DNA of 64,000 nt from positions 59,924 to 123,923 of the forward strand of contig NZ_CAJYMD010000028.1 of assembly GCF_913776015.1 (NCBI RefSeq). Direction: 5' to 3'. The notes beneath the pieces are model-generated. The model was not told where the DNA came from and searched no databases. It saw nothing but the letters and a program-made list of their open reading frames with translations. The translations under genes and the position numbers were made by a program. Origin of the DNA: an uncultured Oxalicibacterium sp. GTDB taxonomy: Bacteria; Pseudomonadota; Gammaproteobacteria; Burkholderiales; Burkholderiaceae_D. Every line of letters starts with the position of its first letter. Position 1 is the stretch's first letter. Positions 42,622 to 52,721 of the stretch are shown piece after piece.

Positions 42622-44175
42622 CTAGTGCGCGCCACCGGCATCCACAGGGGCAGCAGCTTTGCTGCGTTTGGTCAGCCAGATAAAGCCGATCAGCACGAGG
42701 AACATGATCGAAGATAACCAGAACAGATCGGTTGCACCGAGCGTACTGGCCTGTACCGTCATCGACCGATCGATCACCGCCCATGCCGCCTGTTCTGACA
42801 TGCCCTGCGCCATCAGGCCATTCACGGCTTGCGTGAATGCCGGATTGTGCGGCGCCATGTGCTCGGCCAGTTGCGCATTATGCAGGATGGAACGGTTGTC
42901 CCACATGGTCGACATGACCGAAGTGCCGATGCCACCGAACATGATGCGCACGAAATTGGACAAGCCTGCCGCGGCCGGAATCTTGTCCGGCGACAACCCC
43001 GACAGGATGATCGACGTCAGTGGAATGAAGAACATCGCCATCGATGCGCCCTGAATGATGGTTGGAATCATCAGCGTCATCATGTCCACATCCTGCGTGA
43101 ATTGCGCACGCATGTGAAAGACCAACGCAAACGTCAGGAAGGCTGTCGTTGCGACCCAGCGCGCATCGATCTTGGGCAACAGCTTGCCGACCACCGGCGA
43201 CAGCAGGATTGCGAAGATCCCGACCGGCGCCATCACTTTGCCAGCTTCGGTCGCCGTGTAGCCAAGCTGTGTCTGCAACCACAAGGGCAAAATTACCAGG
43301 CTGCCGAAGAACAGGCCGTAGGCCACCGAAATAGCGATTACGCCTGCGCTGAAGTTGCGCCCCTTGAACAGCGACAGATCAACAACCGGATGTTTTTCGC
43401 CGATTTCCCAGATCAGGAAGAAGACGAAAGCGATCACGGCAACTGCCGTCAGCAGCACGATCTCGCCCGAATGGAACCAGTCGAGCTCCTTGCCCTTGTC
43501 CAGCATCAACTGCAGCGAACCGACCCACACCACCAGCAGCGCCAGACCGACCTTGTCGATTGGCAGCTTGCGTGTTGCGGATTCGCGCGAGCGATAGATG
43601 GAGAGCGTCGCCCAGGCCGCAAACAGACCGATCGGAATATTGATGTAGAAAATCCACGGCCAGGTGTAATTGTCGGAAATCCAGCCGCCTAGCAACGGCC
43701 CCATGATGGGCGCCACCAGCGTGGTCATGCCCCAGAACGCCAGCGCCATACCACTTTTTTCGGGCGGATAGCTCGACAGCAGCAAGGCTTGCGACAGCGG
43801 AATCATCGGCCCGGCGACCGCACCTTGCAAGATACGCGCAGCGATGAGGATTTCAATGCTGGGCGCAAGACCGCACAGCGCCGATGCAAGCACGAACAGG
43901 ATAATGGACGTGATGAACAACCGCACCTGACCAAAGCGTTGCGTGAGCCAGCCCGTAAGCGGTACCGAAATGGCATTCGATACCGCGAACGAGGTAATGA
44001 CCCACGTACCCTGCTGCGGCGAAACGCCGAGATCGCCGGAGATCGCGGGAATCGAGACATTGGCAATCGACGAATCGAGCACGTTCATGAACACCGCCAG
44101 CGACAGGGCCAGCGTGCCGAACACGAGCGGCATGCCGCTCAGCGGTGCCAATGCGGGACGCGATGGATTACTCAT
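42622..44175 (-). CDS. DHA2-family MFS multidrug transporter (EmrB-like)
   Basis: 14-TM pattern; LDSSIANVSIPAISGDLGVSPQQGTWVITSFAVSNAISVPLTGWLTQRFGQVRLF. Confidence 0.92.
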   Translation of the reverse strand: MSNPSRPALAPLSGMPLVFGTLALSLAVFMNVLDSSIANVSIPAISGDLGVSPQQGTWVITSFAVSNAISVPLTGWLTQRFGQVRLFITSIILFVLASALCGLAPSIEILIAARILQGAVAGPMIPLSQALLLSSYPPEKSGMALAFWGMTTLVAPIMGPLLGGWISDNYTWPWIFYINIPIGLFAAWATLSIYRSRESATRKLPIDKVGLALLVVWVGSLQLMLDKGKELDWFHSGEIVLLTAVAVIAFVFFLIWEIGEKHPVVDLSLFKGRNFSAGVIAISVAYGLFFGSLVILPLWLQTQLGYTATEAGKVMAPVGIFAILLSPVVGKLLPKIDARWVATTAFLTFALVFHMRAQFTQDVDMMTLMIPTIIQGASMAMFFIPLTSIILSGLSPDKIPAAAGLSNFVRIMFGGIGTSVMSTMWDNRSILHNAQLAEHMAPHNPAFTQAVNGLMAQGMSEQAAWAVIDRSMTVQASTLGATDLFWLSSIMFLVLIGFIWLTKRSKAAAPVDAGGAH

Positions 44176-44177
44176 GA

Positions 44178-45425
44178 TCAGTGCGCCGATTTCCCTGCCT
44201 GCGCCCCCGTGTTGGCAGCAATGATCTGTGCCACGCGTGCTTCGGCCTCATTCCCCGCCGTGTCGAATACATCGGTGGCATATGCCGGATTGTCACGCGC
44301 CGGCGCAGCCGCCGTCAGCGATGTCCCTTCGTCATTGGCGATATCGACCTTCACCTGCATCGACAGACCAACACGCAATGGATGCGCCTCAAGATCCTTG
44401 GGATCGAGCGAGATCCGCACCGGAATACGCTGCACGACCTTGATCCAGTTGCCGCTCGCGTTCTGCGTCGGCAACAGCGCAAACGCAGCGCCGGTGCCGG
44501 CCGACAAACCAACGACCTTGCCGTGATATTCGACCTTGCTGCCGTAGACATCGGATTCCAGCGTCACAGGCTGACCAACGCGCATTCTCGCAACCTGCAC
44601 CTCCTTGAAATTGGCATCCACCCACAAGGCATGCAGCGGCACGATGGACAGCAAAGGCGCGCCAGGTGCCACGCGCTGACCTATCTGCACAGAACGCTTG
44701 GCGACATAGCCCGTCACAGGTGCAGGCAAGGTGGTACGCGCATAGTTCAGATATGCCGCCTGCACCTGCGCCGCTGCGCGTTGCACGTTCGGATGCTTGG
44801 CGACCGAAGTCTGCTCGGTCAGCACCTGGTTGGAAGCCAGTTGCTCACGTGCCGCCTGCAATGCGGATTCGGCACTCTGCAATGCCGTGCGTGCATGTGC
44901 GAGTTCTTCCTTGGAAACCGCACCGGTGCCGTCCAGTTCCTGACGACGGGCCAGATCGGCACGTGCGCGTTCCAGATCAGCGGTACGTGCCGTCACGGTT
45001 GCATTGAGCGCACCGTTATTGACGAACAGCGTGCGCACTTCACGCACGGTTTGCGCCAGTTGCGCCTCGGCCTGTTCGAGTGCCACCTTGGCATCGCTGC
45101 GATCGAGTTCGATCAGCGGCTTTCCGGCCTGTATCAGTTCGGTATCGTCGGCATGGATCGCGATCACGGTGCCGCCAACCTGTGGCGTCACCTGCACGAC
45201 ATTGCCGGCGACATAGGCGTCGTCGGTGTCTTCGAAATGACGCGCGTAGATCGCCCACCAGATGCCATAACCGATCAGCAATAGCAGAATCAGTGCGCTT
45301 GCGACAATCAGACGACGCTTGCGTTTGCCATTGGCCGCCGCGCCATTTTCCGCAGTGTCGACCTGGGCATTAGTCTGATCGGCGTCAGGCGAAGATTGGG
45401 AAGTTTCGTTTGCATTCGTGTTCAT
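44178..45425 (-). CDS. HlyD/EmrA-family membrane fusion protein
   Basis: N-terminal TM, YVAGNVVQVTPQVGGTVIAIHADDTELIQAGKPLIELD, coiled-coil hairpin, APVTGYVAKRSVQIGQRVAPG. Confidence 0.92.
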   Translation of the reverse strand: MNTNANETSQSSPDADQTNAQVDTAENGAAANGKRKRRLIVASALILLLLIGYGIWWAIYARHFEDTDDAYVAGNVVQVTPQVGGTVIAIHADDTELIQAGKPLIELDRSDAKVALEQAEAQLAQTVREVRTLFVNNGALNATVTARTADLERARADLARRQELDGTGAVSKEELAHARTALQSAESALQAAREQLASNQVLTEQTSVAKHPNVQRAAAQVQAAYLNYARTTLPAPVTGYVAKRSVQIGQRVAPGAPLLSIVPLHALWVDANFKEVQVARMRVGQPVTLESDVYGSKVEYHGKVVGLSAGTGAAFALLPTQNASGNWIKVVQRIPVRISLDPKDLEAHPLRVGLSMQVKVDIANDEGTSLTAAAPARDNPAYATDVFDTAGNEAEARVAQIIAANTGAQAGKSAH

Positions 45426-46969
45426 GATGCGTTTCTCGCAGAAGTGGAGCTTGTCGAAGTGTCGGTTGATGCAGGTATAGATGGCGTGGTCGCGCTAGTC
45501 GACGCGCCGTTCAGCGGCTCGGTAGTTAGATTGGCGGCTTGTGCATCGAAGCCACCACCCAAGGCCTTGATCAGCGTGATGTGCAAATCGCTACGACGCG
45601 CCAGCGAATCCAGATCGCTACGCTGTTGCTGCAGCAAACCCAGCTTGGCGATCAGCACGGGCAGCATGTTGCTGGTACCAACGCGTTCGCGCTCTTCGGC
45701 CAGTTTTAAACCGGCTTGTGCTGCCTGCGTACCCAGTTGCTGCTGAAGATTCTGCTGCTCCGCAGCACGCAGCGACTGCACCTGATCGGCCACATCGTGC
45801 AACGCATCGACCAGCGCCTGGTTATACGTCGCCACCATGGCGTCGTACGAAGCCGTCTGCTGCTTCAGATTGCCACGCAGCGCATTGCTCGAAAGGATGG
45901 GCAAGGTGATTGCCGGGCCGATGCCAGCCACGCGGCTACCGCTTTCCAGCAGATTGCCGAGTCCCAGACTCGAAAAACCGGCGAATGCCGCAAGGTTGAT
46001 GTTCGGATAAAACGCTGCCTTGCTGGCGTCAATCGTGCCCTCGGCCGCTTCCACGCGCCAGCGAGCTGCCACCAGATCGGGGCGACGTCCCAGTAGCGCC
46101 AGCGGCAACGCATCCGGCAAGGCGACTACCGTCGCCGCCGGCAATTCCGGTCTGGCGATCTGCAGTCCACGATCCGGTCCCTGCCCCAACAGCGCAGCGA
46201 GCTGATGACGCGTCAGGGCAATGCCCTCGTCCAGCGAGGATTGCTGCGCGCGCAGGAAAGCCAGCGCCTGTTCGACTTGTTGGCCGCGCGATTCATCCTC
46301 AAGGCCGGCGCGCACCCGCAGTGCCGACAATTTCTGAATCTGCTGCGCCACTTCCACCTGCTGCTGATTCAGATCGCGCTGTGCATATTGATGGCCCAAT
46401 TGCACCCAGGCACGTGCCACCGCAGTGGATAGAATCAGCCGCGCATTGTATTCCTCGGCCTGGGCAGCCTTGTCCTGCGAAATGGCACTGCGGAATTCAG
46501 CAGCATGACGCCCCCAGAAATCCAGATCATAGGAAAAATTCAGCGTCAGGCTGTTATCCGATTGCCAGGTACCGGCCAACGGTGCTGGCACCAAACCATT
46601 CTCGGTGTAGCGCTGGTACGTGCCCTGCAAACCGGCACTACCCTTGATTTCGCCATTGGCACGCGCCACTTGTGCCGCCGCCTTGGCTGCTGCCACACGC
46701 GCAGCAGCGACTTGCAGATTGGGATTGCCGGCCAGCGCCTCGTCCACCAGCGCCTGCAAAGGTTCGCCGCCAATCTGTTTCGCCCATGCCGCATCCGGCC
46801 ACTGACCGTGCTGATCCGGCAAGGACTGGCTGGCCTGCATGCTCTCGGTCGAACGCATGGTCGCCGTGGGCGCGATGCCCTTGTAGCTTGCGCACGAAGC
46901 CAGTAGTACGGTTGCGCAACTTGCCGTCACAACGGCACGTGCCATTTTCATCGTCCAGTTCATGATCAC
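45422..46969 (-). CDS. NodT-family efflux outer-membrane lipoprotein
   Basis: Lipobox LLASC, NPNLQVAAARVAAAKA, LPDALPLALLGRRPDLVAARWRVEAAEGTIDASKAAFYPNINLAAF. Confidence 0.92.
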   Translation of the reverse strand: MIMNWTMKMARAVVTASCATVLLASCASYKGIAPTATMRSTESMQASQSLPDQHGQWPDAAWAKQIGGEPLQALVDEALAGNPNLQVAAARVAAAKAAAQVARANGEIKGSAGLQGTYQRYTENGLVPAPLAGTWQSDNSLTLNFSYDLDFWGRHAAEFRSAISQDKAAQAEEYNARLILSTAVARAWVQLGHQYAQRDLNQQQVEVAQQIQKLSALRVRAGLEDESRGQQVEQALAFLRAQQSSLDEGIALTRHQLAALLGQGPDRGLQIARPELPAATVVALPDALPLALLGRRPDLVAARWRVEAAEGTIDASKAAFYPNINLAAFAGFSSLGLGNLLESGSRVAGIGPAITLPILSSNALRGNLKQQTASYDAMVATYNQALVDALHDVADQVQSLRAAEQQNLQQQLGTQAAQAGLKLAEERERVGTSNMLPVLIAKLGLLQQQRSDLDSLARRSDLHITLIKALGGGFDAQAANLTTEPLNGASTSATTPSIPASTDTSTSSTSARNAS

Positions 46970-47466
46970 ATCTCGCTTTCCGATGCCGCGCCGGTCTGGT
47001 CTGCGGGCAATACGTCTGTGTCGAGCAGCTTGCGCAGCAAATGCTTGAGCGTATCGACCTCGTCCTTGGAGAAGGACGCAAAATATTTCACCAGCACTTC
47101 GTTATAGAGTGGCCGCAATTGCTCAGCCAAAGCTGCACCAGCCTCGCTCAATTGCAGATTGAAAACACGACGATCGGTTGCGCTGGGCATGCGCACGATC
47201 AATGCACGCTTTTCAAGTCGATCCAGCATGCGCGTCATGGAAGCCGAATCAATGAACAGGTCGCGTACCAGGTCGGCCGCCGTGGCATAACGTCCGGTCG
47301 ACAGCATCATCAGTACACTGCCCTGCGCCTGCGTAATGTCGTGCCTGACAGTCAGTTCCGCATCGATCGCCTTGGCCAATTTGGTACGGCAGCGCGCCAG
47401 CAGATAGCCGACACTCTCTTCAAGACACCACGTGCCGGAAGGAAACATTTTTTGCAAATCACTCAT
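46966..47466 (-). CDS. MarR-family transcriptional regulator
   Basis: TQAQGSVLMMLSTGRYATAADLVRDLFIDSASMTRMLDRLEKRALIVRMPSATDRRVFNLQLSEAG wHTH. Confidence 0.92.
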   Translation of the reverse strand: MSDLQKMFPSGTWCLEESVGYLLARCRTKLAKAIDAELTVRHDITQAQGSVLMMLSTGRYATAADLVRDLFIDSASMTRMLDRLEKRALIVRMPSATDRRVFNLQLSEAGAALAEQLRPLYNEVLVKYFASFSKDEVDTLKHLLRKLLDTDVLPADQTGAASESEM

Positions 47467-47772
47467 TTTCCTGGCTCATCAATATTTTCATAATGAATTA
47501 CTGCATAGGCAGCAATATAGCAGGCTTTATTTGTTTGTACAGGGGTAATCAAGAAAAGTGTCATGACGCCCAAAAGGCTGTGAAGAAGCCGCCAAGGAAG
47601 CGTGAAAGACACATCAAAAATGCACAAATATTGACAAAATTACATTCTCCTGCCATCTATTCGAATACAGGCAATGGAAGTAATTTTCTTGCTGGTGGAT
47701 ACAGGTATGGCCTGCCTTCGCCTTCCCTCTGCACACCGAGTGCAACGGCAAAATACAGGCGACAAATGAAAA

Positions 47773-47794
47773 CGGCATGCCTGCTGGCATGCCG
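47773..47794 (-). terminator. Terminator downstream of nrdR
   Basis: CGGCATGC-loop-GCATGCCG followed by TTTTCATTT on the minus strand. Confidence 0.75.
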
Positions 47795-47822
47795 TAAAAA
47801 GAATGACGTTTCCGGAAAAACA

Positions 47823-48299
47823 TCAGGAACGTGATTTGCCACCTTTGCGCTCGCGGCCGATTTCTGCAATCGCATCCTGGAATTCGGCCACATCCTCGAA
47901 ACTCTTGTAAACCGAAGCAAAGCGGATGTAGGCAATCTTGTCGAGCTTTTGCAATTCATGCATCACAAGTTCGCCAATCTGCCCCGAGACGACTTCGCGT
48001 TGTCCGCTCGACAGCAGCTTCTGCTCAATGCGCCGGATCGCTGCATCGAGTGCTTCTGCCGAAACCGGGCGTTTGCGCAAGGCGAGTTGCAGGCTGCCCT
48101 GCAATTTTTTTTGATCGTATTCGGTGCGGCTGCCATTCTTCTTGACGATGGTCGGCATCGTCAGTTCGACACGTTCATAGGTGGTAAAACGCTTGTCACA
48201 CGCCACGCAGCGGCGGCGGCGGCGAATGCTGTCGCCCTCCTCCGAAATGCGCGTATCGAGGACCTGGGTATCGTCAGACTGGCAAAAAGGGCATCTCAT
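47823..48299 (-). CDS. nrdR: Transcriptional repressor NrdR
   Basis: [42 protein letters not shown] zinc ribbon and ATP-cone. Confidence 0.97.
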   Translation of the reverse strand: MRCPFCQSDDTQVLDTRISEEGDSIRRRRRCVACDKRFTTYERVELTMPTIVKKNGSRTEYDQKKLQGSLQLALRKRPVSAEALDAAIRRIEQKLLSSGQREVVSGQIGELVMHELQKLDKIAYIRFASVYKSFEDVAEFQDAIAEIGRERKGGKSRS

Positions 48300-48365
48300 C
48301 TGCGTTGCATTCGCAAGTTGTTGAATACATGCCCAAAAGCCACGGGCATGACATCTATTTATTCG

Positions 48366-48398
48366 AATGGCCTTACCCGTTTATCGGGCAAGGCCATT
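48366..48398 (-). terminator. Hairpin between glyA and nrdR
   Basis: AATGGCCTTaCCCG-tttat-CGGGcAAGGCCATT. Confidence 0.6.
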
Positions 48399-48433
48399 CT
48401 GCTTCATCAAACGACTGCTTCCGAATCAGCGAT

Positions 48434-49678
48434 TCAGCCGTAGACCGGGAATGCATCGGTCAATTTCTTGACCTCTGCCTTTACGCGCTCGATGGTCGCC
48501 GCGTCGTGCGGATTATCGAGTACATCGGCAATCAAATCGCCAACCTTGGCCGCCTCGGCTTCCTTGAAACCGCGCGTCGTCATCGCCGGACTGCCCAGAC
48601 GAATGCCCGACGTCACAAATGGCTTCTCAGGATCATTCGGAATCGCATTCTTGTTGCAGGTGATGTGCGCCGAACCGAGGATCGCTTCCGCATCCTTGCC
48701 GGTAATCTTCTTGGCACGCAGATCGACCAGCATCACATGCGATTCGGTACGGTTCGAGACGATGCGCAAACCGCGTGCGATCAACGCCTTGGCCAGTGCA
48801 TCCGCATTCTTCACCACTTGCTGCTGATAGGTCTTGAACTCAGGCTGCAATGCCTCGTTGAATGCCGTCGCCTTGCCAGCGATCACGTGCATCAACGGGC
48901 CACCTTGCAAGCCTGGGAAGATCGCCGAGTTGATGATCTTTTCATGCTCTGCCTTCATCAGGATGAAGCCACCACGCGGACCACGCAGCGATTTGTGGGT
49001 GGTCGAGGTAACGAAATCGGCATGCGGTACCGGATTCGGATATTCACCTGCAGCGATCAGGCCGGCGTAATGCGCCATATCGACCATGAAATAGGCACCG
49101 ATTTCCTTGGCGACCTTGGCAAAGCGTTCGAAGTCGATGCGCAGCGCGTAGGCCGATGCGCCAGCGATAATCAGCTTCGGCTTGTGCTCGCGTGCCAGAC
49201 GCTCCATCTGTTCGTAATCGAGCTCTTCCTTGTCGTTAAGACCATAGGAAACTACGTTGAACCACTTGCCCGACATGTTCAAGGCCATGCCATGCGTCAG
49301 ATGACCGCCTTCCGCCAGCGACATGCCCATGATGGTGTCGCCCGGTTTCAGCACAGCCAGAAAGACACCCTGATTCGCTTGCGAACCCGAATTCGGCTGC
49401 ACGTTGGCAGCATCGGCGCCATACAGTTTCTTCAGGCGATCGATCGCCAGTTGCTCGACGATATCCACATACTCGCAACCGCCGTAATAACGCTTGCCCG
49501 GATAGCCTTCGGCGTACTTGTTCGTCAACTGCGAACCCTGCGCCTCCATGACGGCCGGCGAAGTGTAATTCTCCGAAGCGATCAGTTCGATATGGTCTTG
49601 CTGGCGGGTGTTTTCCTTCTGGATGGCCGACCACAGATCAGGATCGGTTTTGGCGAGAGTCTGGTCTTTCGAAAACAT
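48434..49678 (-). CDS. glyA: Serine hydroxymethyltransferase
   Basis: [42 protein letters not shown]...[20 protein letters not shown]-lysine motif. Confidence 0.98.
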   Translation of the reverse strand: MFSKDQTLAKTDPDLWSAIQKENTRQQDHIELIASENYTSPAVMEAQGSQLTNKYAEGYPGKRYYGGCEYVDIVEQLAIDRLKKLYGADAANVQPNSGSQANQGVFLAVLKPGDTIMGMSLAEGGHLTHGMALNMSGKWFNVVSYGLNDKEELDYEQMERLAREHKPKLIIAGASAYALRIDFERFAKVAKEIGAYFMVDMAHYAGLIAAGEYPNPVPHADFVTSTTHKSLRGPRGGFILMKAEHEKIINSAIFPGLQGGPLMHVIAGKATAFNEALQPEFKTYQQQVVKNADALAKALIARGLRIVSNRTESHVMLVDLRAKKITGKDAEAILGSAHITCNKNAIPNDPEKPFVTSGIRLGSPAMTTRGFKEAEAAKVGDLIADVLDNPHDAATIERVKAEVKKLTDAFPVYG

Positions 49679-49857
49679 GCATCACTCCAATCGTTCAAAA
49701 AGGTATGGACATGGGCGCTTCTCAGCCCATCGGCAACGCGGTCGATGCCGGCACAACAACATCAAAAAACGAGTGGGAAAAAGGTGCCGTATAAAATGCG
49801 CAGGCAGCCTCGATCCCTGTTTCCATTCGGGGCTACCCAGGCGCACGGCAAAGAATC

Positions 49858-49913
49858 TCGCGCTTCACGGTGGATAAACCCACCTTGGGACCCAATCGAC
49901 ACAAGAAGCGCGA
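49858..49913. other. Multi-stem palindromic element in the glyA/xth intergenic region
   Basis: Outer stem TCGCGCTTC / GAAGCGCGA (9 bp, perfect) enclosing GGTGG-ataaac-CCACC and TTGgga/cccCAA-type dyads. Confidence 0.4.
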
Positions 49914-50048
49914 AGATGAGCCGAATTCGCCAGTCACGCGAGACGGAAATGGTGCAAAGATTCTACGTGATGGCCGAAGTTTGGGCAAGCTGCACCGAAT
50001 ATGCTCAGCGCGCATACAATAGCCCCCTTTCCCTACTGCAGTCTTACG

Positions 50049-50813
50049 ATGAAACTCGCCACCTGGAACGTCAATTCGCTGAAAGTCCGCCTGCCCCATG
50101 TCCTTAAATGGCTGGAGGAGAACCCGGTCGATATCCTCTGTTTGCAGGAACTCAAAACGATAGACGAAAAATTTCCGCTCGCCGAGATCGAGGCGGCCGG
50201 TTATCACGCGGTGTTTTCCGGCCAAAAGACGTATAACGGGGTAGCCATCCTGTCGCGCCATCCGATGACCGACATCGTCAAGAACAACCCGCTGTTTCCG
50301 GATGAGCATCAACGCATCATTGCAGCCACCATCGAAGGCATGCGCATCATCTGCGTCTACATTCCGAACGGGCAGTCGCTGGATTCGGACAAGTTCGTCT
50401 ACAAGATGAACTGGCTGAAATCGCTGCACGCGTGGGTGCGATCGGAAATAGCGCGCTACCCGCAACTGGCGATTCTGGGCGACTACAACATTGCGCCCGA
50501 AGACCGCGATGTGCACGACCCTGCTGCATGGGTCGGCATGACGCACGTTTCCGAGCCGGAGCGCAATGCTTTCCACGATCTGCTGGCACTGGACATGAAG
50601 GATGCTTTCCGCATGTTTGAACAGCCGGAGAAATTATTCAGTTGGTGGGATTATCGCCAGATGGGCTTCCGCCGCAATGCGGGACTGCGCATCGATCATA
50701 TTCTGCTGACGCAGCCATTGGCCGAACGCTGCAACGAGTGCGTGATCGACAAGGTGCCGCGCAAGTGGGAGCAGCCGTCCGATCATGCGCCGGTGATCGC
50801 CACGCTGACTTGA
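50049..50813 (+). CDS. xth: Exodeoxyribonuclease III
   Basis: MKLATWNVNSLKVRLPHVLKWLEENPVDILCLQELKT...ILGDYNIAPEDRDVHDP...RRNAGLRIDHILLTQPLA...SDHAPVIATL. Confidence 0.96.
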   Translation: MKLATWNVNSLKVRLPHVLKWLEENPVDILCLQELKTIDEKFPLAEIEAAGYHAVFSGQKTYNGVAILSRHPMTDIVKNNPLFPDEHQRIIAATIEGMRIICVYIPNGQSLDSDKFVYKMNWLKSLHAWVRSEIARYPQLAILGDYNIAPEDRDVHDPAAWVGMTHVSEPERNAFHDLLALDMKDAFRMFEQPEKLFSWWDYRQMGFRRNAGLRIDHILLTQPLAERCNECVIDKVPRKWEQPSDHAPVIATLT

Positions 50814-50837
50814 AGAACATGCAACCTAACAACAAAC

Positions 50838-50869
50838 AAAAACGCCCGTGATCAACACGGGCGTTTTTC
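50838..50869. terminator. Bidirectional terminator
   Basis: AAAAACGCCCGTG-atcaa-CACGGGCGTTTTT. Confidence 0.9.
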
Positions 50870-50890
50870 ATGGAATGGCAGCAGTGAAAA

Positions 50891-51871
50891 TCAATCGACC
50901 GTCGCGCCACTTTCCTTCACGACCTTCGACCACTTGACGGACTCTTCCTTGACGAACTTGGCAAAGTTCTCAGGCGTGTCGCCAACGTAATCCGAACCCG
51001 TATCGGCCAGAATCTTCTGGAATTCAGGCTGCTTCATGATTTTCTGGGTTTCGACGTTGATTTTTTCAACGATTGCTTTTGGCGTACCGTGTGGCGCGAA
51101 GAAACCATACCAGGCGTACGACACGACAGCAGGCAGACCCGACTCTGCAAAGGTCGGTACATCAGGCAGCAGCGGCGAACGCTTGTCGCTCGATACGGCA
51201 ATGACCTTCACCTTGCCACTCTTGATGTGCGGCATGATGGCAATCATGCTGTCGAACATGACAGGGACATGGCCGCCAAGCAGATCGGAAATGGCCGGTG
51301 CCGAACCCTTGTAAGGTACGTGCGTCATTTCCAGCTTAGTCACGCTGCGGAACAGTTCACCCGTCATGTGCTGTGGCGTACCCGAACCAGCCGAAGCGTA
51401 GGAGAACTGGCCTTTCTGCGCCTTGATGTAAGCCATCAGCTCTTTCAGGTTGTTGGCAGGCACCGAAGGATGTGCGACCAGCACCAGCGGCACGCGCAGC
51501 AGGTTGGTGATTGGTACCAGATCCTTGGATGGATCGAACGGCATTTTCTTGTACAGGCTTGGGTTGATCACGATCGGTGCGCTCGACGTAATCAGCAGCG
51601 TATTGCCATCAGCTGGCGCACGCGCCACGGCCGCGCTACCGATGTTGCCGCCGCCGCCGCCGCGGTTATCGATGACGAACGGTTGCTTGAGATCTTCCGT
51701 CAGGCGCTTGGCGATCGGACGTGCCGCGATATCCGATGGGCCGCCCGGTGGCCACGGGACGACGATCGTCACGGTGGAATTGGGCCACGATTGTGCGAAT
51801 GCACTGGCCGACAGGGTAGCTGCGGCAAACATGCCCAGCAGGAATTTACCGCCTCGCGATAACTGTCTCAT
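50891..51871 (-). CDS. Tripartite tricarboxylate transporter (Bug-family) substrate-binding protein
   Basis: Signal peptide; WPNSTVTIVVPWPPGGPSDIAARPIAKRL, IDNRGGGGGNIGSAAVARAPADGNTLLITSSAPIVINPSLY. Confidence 0.93.
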   Translation of the reverse strand: MRQLSRGGKFLLGMFAAATLSASAFAQSWPNSTVTIVVPWPPGGPSDIAARPIAKRLTEDLKQPFVIDNRGGGGGNIGSAAVARAPADGNTLLITSSAPIVINPSLYKKMPFDPSKDLVPITNLLRVPLVLVAHPSVPANNLKELMAYIKAQKGQFSYASAGSGTPQHMTGELFRSVTKLEMTHVPYKGSAPAISDLLGGHVPVMFDSMIAIMPHIKSGKVKVIAVSSDKRSPLLPDVPTFAESGLPAVVSYAWYGFFAPHGTPKAIVEKINVETQKIMKQPEFQKILADTGSDYVGDTPENFAKFVKEESVKWSKVVKESGATVD

Positions 51872-52053
51872 TTTGACTCCTCTTTATACAAATGAACCGC
51901 AACGGATCGGCATCCATCAGGACGCCATGCAGCAATCAATCCCGTTGCCCCGGCAGCAAGGATACCCGAGATGCCGGCATTCCGACATGTTTCATTACAT
52001 CGCAATACGACCATGTGAAGAACAAGCACCTCGGCGTGATGCCCTGCCGTGAA

Positions 52054-52386
52054 TCAGCGAGTATCGACCTCGACATAGGCAGAGCCAAGTGGCCCATGAC
52101 GCAAGCCATAACCCGCGTCTTCCAGAACAGTCTGTGCCTGCTCCAAAAAACGAAAGGTTGCCTGGTCCGGCTGATAGATCGAACGCAGATCGATCACGCA
52201 TTCCCGTCCGCGCGCACCGGGATGCGCCAAATAAAGCTCGCCACTTTCAATCCACTGCAGGCAGGCATTGATTCTTTCCTGCGTGGCGAACAGCTGCGTG
52301 TCATTCCACTCTTCGCAGATCAGCAGCGTCAGAATGCAGGCATCGCTGGTCGCATCAAGGCTGATGCTGTCGAATGGCTGATGCAT
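52054..52386 (-). CDS. Hypothetical protein, possibly DUF6572-like
   Basis: 110 aa; LTLLICEEWNDTQLFATQERINACLQWIESGELYLAHPGARGRECVIDL resembles the DUF6572 pattern as I recall it. Confidence 0.55.
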   Translation of the reverse strand: MHQPFDSISLDATSDACILTLLICEEWNDTQLFATQERINACLQWIESGELYLAHPGARGRECVIDLRSIYQPDQATFRFLEQAQTVLEDAGYGLRHGPLGSAYVEVDTR

Positions 52387-52441
52387 TTGGAGAGTGACTG
52401 GCGTGGGTCAGAAAGCTGGGCAATGTGAAAAACATCGGTGC

Positions 52442-52696
52442 CTACTTCTTTTTGACCAACTGCTTTTCAAACGCAATATCGGATTTGGTTTGCCGGCGCA
52501 CCACCTGCGGCCCCAGCGTTTTGACGAACGCCACGAATTCGTCGAGCGGCAGGCGTTCGCCTACCGCGACCGGCTGTCCGCTTGATCGGTCCAGCAATTG
52601 AAACGTTTCATCAGCATTGCGCACGAGGGCGTAATCTTCGTTGCCGGTTCTTTCCTTGAGTCGCTCGATGGCAGCGGCTGCCTTGGTCGATCGCAT
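52442..52696 (-). CDS. Hypothetical small charged protein
   Basis: 84-aa ORF in the same direction as its neighbours; MRSTKAAAAIERLKERTGNEDYALVRNADETFQLLDRSSGQPVAVGERLPLDEFVAFVKTLG. Confidence 0.55.
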   Translation of the reverse strand: MRSTKAAAAIERLKERTGNEDYALVRNADETFQLLDRSSGQPVAVGERLPLDEFVAFVKTLGPQVVRRQTKSDIAFEKQLVKKK

Positions 52697-52721
52697 GCTC
52701 AGTCTCCTTCCAATGCTGCCA

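Noticed and set aside
48305-50107. 600-aa plus-strand ORF opposite glyA
   Set aside because: Antisense of the clear glyA CDS, running into the intergenic region and the start of xth; codon-bias artefact.
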